Shown one piece after another: positions 5,554-11,660 of a DNA stretch of 11,660 nt. Each line of letters opens with the position of its first letter. Positions within the stretch are counted from its first letter, which is position 1. The position numbers and the translations under genes were made by a program. A model generated the notes under the pieces. The model saw only the letters and a list, made by a program, of their open reading frames with translations. It did not search any database and had not been told where the DNA came from. This DNA comes from Bacteroidia bacterium (GTDB lineage Bacteria; Bacteroidota; Bacteroidia; JAESSM01; NORP286), in assembly GCA_016764115.1 (NCBI GenBank), contig JAESSM010000243.1:1-11660 (forward strand), read 5' to 3'.

Positions 5554-5994
5554 TAAGAAGTCCTATTTATATGAGGGTTGAAGGTTTTTAACAGTTAAAG
5601 AAATGTTGTTTCCTATATTCCTTGTAAGAATACTTGTAGGGTTTTAGATTTTAATCAAATATCAGATTAATTCTACTATTAAATTAAAAATAAAATGGAG
5701 GCCAATTGAGCCTTGAACTTTGGTTATTGTCTTAAAATACTTTCTAATTTATACTCAAATTATTCAATTCATACTCTTCCAGTCTATTTAAGACCGCAAA
5801 TCTTTCCTGTAACAATGTGTATTTCAATCAAGTAAATAATTGAAAACTTATGAGGTAGAGTTATAACTAGAATTAAACAGTGGATTTGCAGTTATTTCAT
5901 GCGTTTTGCAAAAGCCTTTGCCGGAATTGAATATATCCTTTTTTATGTTAAACCGTATAATTTTTTTTGGGTTAAAGGCATAATGGGAAATTTG
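5554..5994. other. AT-rich intergenic stretch without a supported gene
   Basis: No reading frame with recognisable content covers this stretch. The only protein-like item is a 27-residue minus-strand frame at 5744-5827 (TTG start, ending LNNLSIN), rich in Leu, Glu and Asn, with no ribosome binding site. Poly-T and poly-A tracts near 5961-5968 are simple sequence. It probably represents decayed DNA between the repeat array and the surface-protein locus. Confidence 0.5.
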
Positions 5995-6267
5995 TTATTT
6001 AACAACACTAACTTTTTTTGTAGTCGACATATCAGAAGAAGTAAAGCGAATTAAATAAATTCCATTATCAAGGAATAAATTTCTCGCATCTAATGATATA
6101 ATGTTGTCATTTTTATTTATTTCTTAGGAATTATAGTGTTTGATTATTCTGCCGTCTAAGCTCAGTAGATCCAATGAAATAAAAGAATCCATTGACGGAT
6201 TTAAAAGGCAATTCATATTACTTTTTATGGGGTTGGGGTACAAATAAGGAACAAAACTATCTATATA
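5995..6267 (-). pseudogene. Remnant of a T9SS type A C-terminal sorting domain with an in-frame stop
   Basis: One minus-strand frame runs from 6267 to a TAA at 5995-5997. It contains LYPNPIKSNMN (from 6243), then ISLDLLSLDGRIIKHYNS, an in-frame TAA at 6124-6126, then the pattern NIISLDARNLFLDNGIYLIR and a KKVSVVK end. This is the order of a Por-secretion-system sorting domain: the YPNP entry, a mid-domain LDGR turn, the L..GIY(L/T)IR strand and a basic KK(V/I) tail. From LYPNP to the stop is 82 codon positions, matching the length of the intact domain in the gene immediately upstream. No start codon or passenger domain precedes it in frame; a TGA at 6268-6270 closes it, and it slightly overlaps the end of the giant gene. 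It is a leftover tail of another secreted protein, or of an earlier version of this one. Confidence 0.8.
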
Positions 6268-9200
6268 TCACCTTTTTCGTCTTTACCCAATCTTTGCCCA
6301 AAATTTTCAAGGTGTAAACACCTTTCGTGAATTCGCTTAAATCAATGTCCTTGTTAATTTCTCCAGCCTCACCATCTAGCTTCATGGAGAAAACAAGCTG
6401 TCCATTAATATTGATTATTTGAATTAAAATATCAATTGGCTTACCTCCCAAATCCATTCTGATTCCAAACTTTCCGGAGTTGGGATTGGGGTATAAATTA
6501 ATGTCTAAGCTCAATGGATTTGAGTTGCTTGGATTTATGCTAGAAGCTGAATCCTTAATTGTTACCGTTACTGTGTTAGTTGTAATTCTTTCCGAATTCA
6601 TAATAATTGTAGCTCTGTTATCAATTTGAGTTCCAGGAGCCAGATTGGGCTTCATGTTTACATTGAATTGAACAAATCCGTAACTTTCCAATGGACTAAC
6701 AGAAGTATCAAGTAGAACAATCTCATCAAACACAAATAACAGTATGTTAGGCTCGATAATAGTTACTTTAGGATGGTGTGGAGAAAATGGTTTAGAAACT
6801 GTTGAAGCATCCAAGTAATCTGGAAGAGTATCCACTATAACCATCGAAAAAACAGTATCTCCAATTGTATTATGATATCCTATTTCATAAGAAAATGTAG
6901 AATCATCCAAAGTAATTGTGTTAGTGGAATCATTACCTGTGTGGAATAAATACATTCTGTTATCGATATTATCTAATGATCCAACCTTACCAGTCCCAAC
7001 ACCCACTTTTACCTTCCTCTCTATGTAATTATTATTTGGACAATAATCCTCTATGTCACATCCTATTTCTGCTGAATATTCTAACATATATCCATAAGGC
7101 GCATCTGCATCAAGGTGTAAGTCCATATGCATACAATGCCAGAAGTTATAACCATCAACAGACACTATCCAAGTAATAGTAGTGTCTGTAGTTCCTGCAA
7201 CAGGTAATGAAGCGTTCGATATTGATACAAATGGATCCTTTTGCACAACCAAAGTACAGGTGCTTGAGATATTGTTGAAAATCTTAAAATCCATCCATGC
7301 CTTAAAATCCGTTCCGGAATGATAACCAAAATAAGGTCTTAGAGAAACTATCATAGCATCTAAAACTATTGATTCTTGTATCCCAAAATCTCTATCGGTT
7401 ACATCACTTGCCGAGGAAGTTAAAGTAACTGAATACTCCCCTGCCGATGGCTGAGTAATTAAAGGTGGATTTCCTAACCCTGATGGACAGTAGTAATAAG
7501 GGTATGAGTCAAGGTTGATACTTATAGTATAGTTAGCATTCAGGCTTCCAGAAAATATGTAATTCCCGTTGCCATCGGTCTGCGCCCAATCATAAGGAGA
7601 AAAACGTACCCATCTACCTGCTATTCCCGGTTCACCAGAGTCTTTGACTCCATTGCCATTAATATCGTTATATACCTGACCACTAATAAGTCCACATGAA
7701 GTTGAAGGAAATTGCAAACCAAAGTCGTTTTCCTCCGCCTGCAAATTACCAATAGTAACATTAACATCGTAACTACCGCTTACAGGAGTCGTAACAATCA
7801 TTTGGGCATACCCCATACAAGCGTATCTAAAAGGAGGCTTAATAGAAATGTCATAAGACCCAGTGTCACTTACCTGGATCGAATAATTCCCATTATGGTT
7901 GGTAACAGCCCAGCTATTCCACCCTGGAGTATAAATATTAACTCCCGGTATTCCCATTTCAGTGGAATCTCGTATCCCATCACCGTTGATGTCATTAAAA
8001 ACCATTCCCGAAATAATTCCGGAACACGAAATAAAATCCAGAGAAACTACTGTTGAATATGTACAATTTGAAGTATCCCTAATTGTCACGGAGTAATTCC
8101 CAAACGCAGCGTTTGAGATAGAACTAGAGGTAGAACCGTTAGACCACATATAGTTAATTTGTCCTAATCCCCCAACCACGCTAGCGTACGCGCTTCCATC
8201 TTTTGCACCACACTCTGACAAATCTCCTGATTGCATATAAACTTCAAAATTACCTAGTACTGTAACTTCATCATATTTTATGCAGTTATTGGCATCTGTT
8301 ACAGTTGGTGAATAACTTCCAGCAGTCAAACCAGAAAGAGTGTCCTCGTTTTCATAGAAATCCTGCCATGAGTATATATAAGGCTGAGTTCCCCCCAAGC
8401 CCTTTAGCGTAATTGTTGCTCCGAGACTATCACATCCATCTCCAGTTACAGAACTATTGAGTACTAATGACGGAGGAGAAAGAATAGCAACTGAAGATGT
8501 AGATACACAACCACTATCGTCCGTTACAGTAATTGTATATACCCCACTATTTAAACCTTGTATAATTTGATTTGTTTGTCCTGCGATGGACCAAGAATAA
8601 CTATGGTTTCCAGATCCTCCACTACCTGAACCTATTGCGGTCCCATCATCTTTCCCAAAACACGATGTGTTTGTTATAGATTGTAAATATGCATTCAGCA
8701 ATGGAGGATCAGAGAGGTTTGTGTTATAATAATAACGGCAGCCATTGCTATCCTTAATTGTAATTGTATAAGGAGCTCTACATAGGCCACTAAATGAAGA
8801 ATCTGGCTGATAACCGAGTGCTAAACTATCTCTGGTAAAGCTATAAGGCTTTGTACCACCCGTTACATTCCTCATCAACACCCTCCCATTGCATTCATTA
8901 TTGCATTTAGGGATGTTGGTAAATATATTGGCCGTTACACCACCAGGTACAGTTATTAATTTAGTAAAAGCCTTTTTACATCCATTTGCATCCATTATAG
9001 TAACAATATGGGAGCCAGCTGTAAATCCGACAAGTAAAGAATCGGGTTGCCAAGTGGAAAAATCGGAAGTAAACTGATAAGGTGGAGTTCCTCCGGAAAT
9101 ACTCTCTACCAAGATTTGACCGTCAGCATTATTACAAGTTGCCTGTTGATTCTCAGTGAGTGTCGCAGAAATTGAAGTGCAAAGTTCTTGAATTTCTATA

Positions 9201-10219
9201 GCATAATCCTCCGTTTCACCTTTCGAACCAAGCATTTCATCCACACAATAATTCGGATCTCCTCCTTCCTTTATTGCAACTCTCATTCTTGTATATCCTA
9301 AAACTGTTGTTGTAGGAATGGTAATGGGTTGAATGATTTTTTCGCTTGGAGAAGTTGTTTCACCAAGATCAAATGACTCATTGGAATCGCTAAAATCTCC
9401 ATCATTATTCCAGTCAAACCATGCCCACAAATTTGCATTTGAATTCACGCTTCGAATATCAACAATCATGTCGTATGATTTTTCCTGATTAACAAATGCC
9501 TTTGACGATGTATTTTCCTCAAAGGCATCAATCGAATCATGTCCTGTATGTATATTAATCCCTGCAAATGATATGCTGTCTATCCAAGCGGTGTCTGTGT
9601 CGGTCCAAGTAGGCAGGCAATAGTAACCTCCGCCAAGAGAAGAACCTGTTCCACCGATAATTGTTCGATTACCTGAAGGGTTGTTAAGAGAGGGTGTGTA
9701 CTCTACATTATCTGTCCCATCTGCTTCTTCAATATTTAGCCCATTGACAGGAATAAAAGCATCAACGGTTTCTCCGGCTCCACTCCCGGTGGCGTCCAGA
9801 TCAAATACTAGCCATAAAAAATGATCTGAATCAGTTGCAAAAGAAGAAGAGGGACCTGTAAAAGTTATGGTTCCTGATGGAGATGCGATGGTAGTTCCAA
9901 ATTGTGTATTCGTACTGAAAGTATTCGTGGTTCCAGTCCAATACATTTTAGCCTTACTGACATGATCGTTATTGGAATTTTGCATTTTTACGGAAAGGGA
10001 TTTCACCCTATCAGTAACATCGTTTCCAGTGGTAGAGCCAATATTTAAAGTTAATTTTATTATCTTCTGCTCAATAGCTTTATTATCCACATCTGCTGTG
10101 GTTATCTGTGTTACTGAAGATGAATTGTAAATAAATTTGGTAGAGCCGATTGCTGATTGCACTGATAGCATCAGTGTAATTAATAATAAAAAACTAATAT
10201 ACTTAGCGTTATCGTTCAT
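6257..10219 (-). CDS. Giant T9SS-secreted multidomain surface protein (BNR-associated N domain, GEVED, SprB-like repeats, SdrD_B-like repeats, sorting domain)
   Basis: The 1320-residue protein should be exported by Sec, then moved across the outer membrane by the type IX system and attached or released. Visible in order: signal peptide (1-26, hydrophobic FLLLITLMLSV); a domain like the N-terminal BNR-associated domain of neuraminidases (about 28-190, AKMYWTGTTNTFSTNTQFG at 90-108); a GEVED domain (about 200-347, WFDWNNDGDF and GETEDYAIEI); five SprB-type repeats of 70-85 residues (about 350-732, GGTPPY, SGVYTITVTDDSGC); two SdrD_B-like domains (about 734-837 and 842-947, GxVxNDINGxGxxDSxExGI, a calcium-loop-like motif); a less clear region (950-1080); a DUF7619-like domain (about 1085-1220, DTLPDYLD, YGFVQFNV, TNTVTV); and a sorting domain (1240-1320, LYPNPNSGKFGIRMD to KKVIYR). 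No hydrolase domain is present, so an adhesive or structural role is inferred. ATG 10219 directly precedes the signal peptide. Confidence 0.93.
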   Translation of the reverse strand: MNDNAKYISFLLLITLMLSVQSAIGSTKFIYNSSSVTQITTADVDNKAIEQKIIKLTLNIGSTTGNDVTDRVKSLSVKMQNSNNDHVSKAKMYWTGTTNTFSTNTQFGTTIASPSGTITFTGPSSSFATDSDHFLWLVFDLDATGSGAGETVDAFIPVNGLNIEEADGTDNVEYTPSLNNPSGNRTIIGGTGSSLGGGYYCLPTWTDTDTAWIDSISFAGINIHTGHDSIDAFEENTSSKAFVNQEKSYDMIVDIRSVNSNANLWAWFDWNNDGDFSDSNESFDLGETTSPSEKIIQPITIPTTTVLGYTRMRVAIKEGGDPNYCVDEMLGSKGETEDYAIEIQELCTSISATLTENQQATCNNADGQILVESISGGTPPYQFTSDFSTWQPDSLLVGFTAGSHIVTIMDANGCKKAFTKLITVPGGVTANIFTNIPKCNNECNGRVLMRNVTGGTKPYSFTRDSLALGYQPDSSFSGLCRAPYTITIKDSNGCRYYYNTNLSDPPLLNAYLQSITNTSCFGKDDGTAIGSGSGGSGNHSYSWSIAGQTNQIIQGLNSGVYTITVTDDSGCVSTSSVAILSPPSLVLNSSVTGDGCDSLGATITLKGLGGTQPYIYSWQDFYENEDTLSGLTAGSYSPTVTDANNCIKYDEVTVLGNFEVYMQSGDLSECGAKDGSAYASVVGGLGQINYMWSNGSTSSSISNAAFGNYSVTIRDTSNCTYSTVVSLDFISCSGIISGMVFNDINGDGIRDSTEMGIPGVNIYTPGWNSWAVTNHNGNYSIQVSDTGSYDISIKPPFRYACMGYAQMIVTTPVSGSYDVNVTIGNLQAEENDFGLQFPSTSCGLISGQVYNDINGNGVKDSGEPGIAGRWVRFSPYDWAQTDGNGNYIFSGSLNANYTISINLDSYPYYYCPSGLGNPPLITQPSAGEYSVTLTSSASDVTDRDFGIQESIVLDAMIVSLRPYFGYHSGTDFKAWMDFKIFNNISSTCTLVVQKDPFVSISNASLPVAGTTDTTITWIVSVDGYNFWHCMHMDLHLDADAPYGYMLEYSAEIGCDIEDYCPNNNYIERKVKVGVGTGKVGSLDNIDNRMYLFHTGNDSTNTITLDDSTFSYEIGYHNTIGDTVFSMVIVDTLPDYLDASTVSKPFSPHHPKVTIIEPNILLFVFDEIVLLDTSVSPLESYGFVQFNVNMKPNLAPGTQIDNRATIIMNSERITTNTVTVTIKDSASSINPSNSNPLSLDINLYPNPNSGKFGIRMDLGGKPIDILIQIININGQLVFSMKLDGEAGEINKDIDLSEFTKGVYTLKILGKDWVKTKKVIYR

Positions 10220-10277
10220 CTAAAAACTAGTTATTAAACCCTGTTTGCCGTTGCGATGGTTTTGTATCACCCTATAA

Positions 10278-10312
10278 CAAAGGTATACGACCGAATATTC
10301 TAATTGGTTCAA
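10278..10312 (-). promoter_or_regulatory. Bacteroidota-type promoter of the giant T9SS gene
   Basis: On the minus strand TACCTTTG (10278-10285) is an exact TAnnTTTG -7 box, with TTG at 10310-10312 as a possible -33 element. The 24-bp spacer is at the long end of what is reported for this phylum. The predicted transcript would have a leader of about 50 nt before the ATG at 10219. Confidence 0.5.
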
Positions 10313-10481
10313 TTTTAATCTTGCTAGAACTCCTCAACTTACAATAAACTATATTAAACAAAGAACACTTTTGAGGCAATGCTCCCTAGTTCTTATATCT
10401 AAATGAAAAAAATTATTCTTGAAAGCAAGTTAGATTGAAATATCACTTTTGTTAGTAGAAATTGATAAAAATGTGTGGTTG

Positions 10482-10503
10482 TTGTACCTATATTGTACCT
10501 ATA
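10482..10503. repeat. Perfect tandem duplication of TTGTACCTATA
   Basis: Two identical 11-mers lie head to tail (10482-10492, 10493-10503), next to the terminator hairpin and the tRNA-tail fragment. Paired short direct repeats beside a tRNA-derived core are what arm-type integrase or excisionase sites look like, but no integrase gene is in the window. Confidence 0.6.
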
Positions 10504-10506
10504 CAG

Positions 10507-10542
10507 AAAAACCCTTGACAATGCATTGATTATCAAGGGTTT
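10507..10542 (-). terminator. Rho-independent terminator-like hairpin following the tRNA-tail fragment
   Basis: AAACCCTTGA (10509-10518) and TCAAGGGTTT (10533-10542) form a perfect 10-bp stem. The 14-nt loop contains the palindrome CAATGCATTG (10519-10528). Read on the minus strand the stem ends GGGTTTTT, giving a short T-run, so it would terminate transcripts coming from the tRNA side. No complete gene now feeds it; it appears to be the terminator of a tRNA of which only the 3' end remains. Confidence 0.65.
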
Positions 10543-10552
10543 CTTAACTTAA

Positions 10553-10571
10553 TGGCGGACCGGACGAGACC
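10553..10571 (-). tRNA. tRNA 3'-end fragment (acceptor strand with CCA), attachment-site-like
   Basis: The minus strand reads GGTCTCGTCCGGTCCGCCA. From its end backward this fits CCA, discriminator G, a 7-nt acceptor 3' strand CCGGTCC and a T-stem 3' strand CTCGT; it is nearly the CCCGTCCGGTCC-type tail common in tRNAs. Upstream on the minus strand there is no TTCGA T-loop, anticodon arm or matching GGACCGG 5' acceptor strand, so it is not a functional tRNA. A lone tRNA tail followed by the tRNA's terminator is the usual trace of an element that integrated at a tRNA 3' end. The amino acid identity cannot be given. Confidence 0.55.
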
Positions 10572-10876
10572 ACTTTACAATAATTGTAACTTATTGGCAT
10601 AATCTGTAATTCTGTGTTTTCAAATCCAGTACAGTATTCCTACGAGTAAAACTAGTATTTTCTGGTATCACATTCGAGCGTTTCAGCTGAGTTTCTATCA
10701 AAAATCACTTGGTTTCATAGTAAATGGTATCATTGGGTATCACAACGGCTGGGACCTACGGTAAAATTCTCCAACCAATTATACAAGGATTTAGAGACAC
10801 TGTGGAGATTAAGTGATAAAATAATAGTCGGTTCTAAATAGCTTTTATATAATAGAATAATCAATCCTGCAATTCC
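10572..10876. other. Intergenic stretch between the tRNA-tail fragment and the TPR gene
   Basis: No reading frame is supported here. GGTATCA occurs three times (10664-10670, 10726-10732, 10736-10742), the last two only 10 bp apart. With the tandem 11-mer on the other side of the tRNA tail, these could be arm sites of an integrase. No terminator for the TPR gene, which ends at 10877, is obvious. Confidence 0.4.
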
Positions 10877-11660
10877 TTACTTCACGTTCTGCTTCTCATC
10901 CTTAGTTTTAATCACCCTGCCTTTTAGTTTAGCTTCTAAGAAACTGTGTAAAGGGAATATTGCTCCAGCTAAAAGGGCGTTGATCAGGAGTTTGTATAGT
11001 GGTTCTCCTCCGGTGAGTTGCTCTATGTGGTTATCTAACAAAACCAGTACGAACTCAAAGAATATCAGGAACGAGATAAACAGTGCTCCCTCCATTACTC
11101 TGACGTAATGTTGGTGGGTTTTGCGGGCTTTTATTTCTCCAAAGCGTCTTGCTCCAATAAAAATGCCCATAAACAAAAACACCAATCCCAGCACAATTCC
11201 CGAATACTGCAAACTATTTCGTCTACTTACTGCCAAATGCAACTGCCTGCTTCTTTCTTCTTCTTCTTGGTTTTGCTTCAACTCAGCCATCTCAATCTCG
11301 TGCTTCTGCTCCAACCTGCCAATGTTTTTGGCTTTTTCTTCATTGAAGAGGGAATCTTTGGCTGTGGTGTATTTTTTGTAATGTGTTAGCGCTTGTTTGT
11401 AACGGGCGGTGGTGTCGCAGAGGTGGCTCATGGATTTCTCAAAGTTCATGGTGTAATTCAATAGACCAATGTCTTCACACAAGACCAATGCACTATCTAA
11501 ATAGACTTTAGCTTCGGCAAAGCGGCCGGTTTCGGTGTAGAGGGAGCCGATGTTGCCGAGTATACTTGCAATTTCTCTTTTATTTCCCATCTCTTCATCT
11601 ATCTTCAAAGCCTTAAAATAGTATTCCAATGCTTTAGAATAGTCACCTTCTTCATCATAG
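10877..11660 (-). CDS. TPR/coiled-coil membrane protein, 5' part beyond the window
   Basis: The stop is at 10877-10879, and the frame is open to the right edge, where it reads YDEEGDYSKALEYYFKAL, a TPR helix pair, so the N-terminus lies outside the window; a TTG at 11629 is not a believable start. Seen (from that TTG as residue 1): TPR helices to about residue 90 (ASILGNIGSLYTETGRFAEA), a highly charged coiled coil (about 96-132, LEQKHEIEMAELKQNQEEE), one hydrophobic helix (142-160), a second (180-199), a third (211-231) and a basic tail. Many Bacteroidota proteins of this plan (TPRs, coiled coil, one membrane helix) end in a histidine kinase or a LuxR-type helix-turn-helix. This one has neither and instead ends in a compact membrane segment with a GGEPLYKLL motif. 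Its role, sensing or scaffolding, is unknown. Confidence 0.85.
   Translation of the reverse strand, partial: YDEEGDYSKALEYYFKALKIDEEMGNKREIASILGNIGSLYTETGRFAEAKVYLDSALVLCEDIGLLNYTMNFEKSMSHLCDTTARYKQALTHYKKYTTAKDSLFNEEKAKNIGRLEQKHEIEMAELKQNQEEEERSRQLHLAVSRRNSLQYSGIVLGLVFLFMGIFIGARRFGEIKARKTHQHYVRVMEGALFISFLIFFEFVLVLLDNHIEQLTGGEPLYKLLINALLAGAIFPLHSFLEAKLKGRVIKTKDEKQNVK

Noticed and set aside
5744..5827. A 27-residue minus-strand frame with a helix-like composition
   Set aside because: It has a TTG start, no ribosome binding site, no repeat copy and no supporting context; kept only as a remark in the intergenic entry.
10553..10640. A complete tRNA gene on the minus strand
   Set aside because: Only the acceptor 3' strand, CCA and part of a T-stem are present; no T-loop, anticodon arm or 5' acceptor strand can be found upstream on that strand.
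10746..10765. GGCTGGGACCTACGG as a second tRNA tail
   Set aside because: It resembles the complement of a tRNA acceptor end, but there is no CCA in place, no T-loop and no terminator, so the likeness is too weak.
11108..11389. Plus-strand frames of 86-93 codons over the coiled-coil region
   Set aside because: They are antisense shadows of the TPR protein's charged coiled coil, rich in Phe, Ser and Cys as expected from complementing Glu/Lys codons.

Overview
The window looks like chromosomal DNA from a member of the Bacteroidota, probably a Flavobacteriales-like marine or freshwater bacterium. It is AT-rich, and its proteins are typical of that phylum: a giant type IX secretion system (T9SS) cargo with a C-terminal sorting domain, SprB-type and SdrD_B-type repeats, a GEVED domain, and a TPR/coiled-coil membrane protein. 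Several genes also have a TAnnTTTG box, the Bacteroidota -7 promoter element, just upstream. The assignment rests on these protein families and signals; no rRNA or marker gene is present.

Layout. 117-1031 (-) is a 3-hydroxybutyryl-CoA dehydrogenase. 1244-1576 (+) is a compact DksA/TraR zinc-finger regulator. 1785-3163 (+) is a two-gene operon of an ATP-grasp ligase (TTG start) and a GNAT acetyltransferase. It converges with a class III PLP aminotransferase (3164-4339, -) so tightly that the two stop codons abut. The intergenic spaces hold long inverted repeats (1120-1170, 1616-1666, 4400-4432) of the dispersed hairpin kind.

4340-5994 has no long gene but is not featureless. On the minus strand, about 4612-5290 is a decayed tandem array of roughly 112-147 bp units. 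One unit keeps a complete 33-codon ORF (4786-4887) behind a strong Shine-Dalgarno sequence. The neighbouring unit encodes the same core, FHHASEAF, with only synonymous differences in those codons. This is the most unusual structure in the window. Further on are small palindromes and two opposed DnaA-box-like 9-mers (5533-5553).

6257-10219 (-) encodes a 1320-residue secreted T9SS protein with a mosaic of adhesin-like domains. Directly behind its stop codon is the remnant of a second, different T9SS sorting domain with an in-frame stop (5995-6267), suggesting C-terminal exchange or decay of a neighbour.

10220-10876 is intergenic. It holds the promoter of the giant gene and an attachment-site-like cluster: a 19-nt tRNA 3' end with CCA, a rho-independent hairpin and a perfect 11-bp tandem repeat. 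The right edge (10877-11660, -) is the C-terminal part of a TPR protein that ends in a coiled coil and three hydrophobic helices.

The genes do not form one pathway. The left half is metabolic and regulatory housekeeping plus an uncharacterised ligase/acetyltransferase pair; the right half is surface-protein and accessory sequence.
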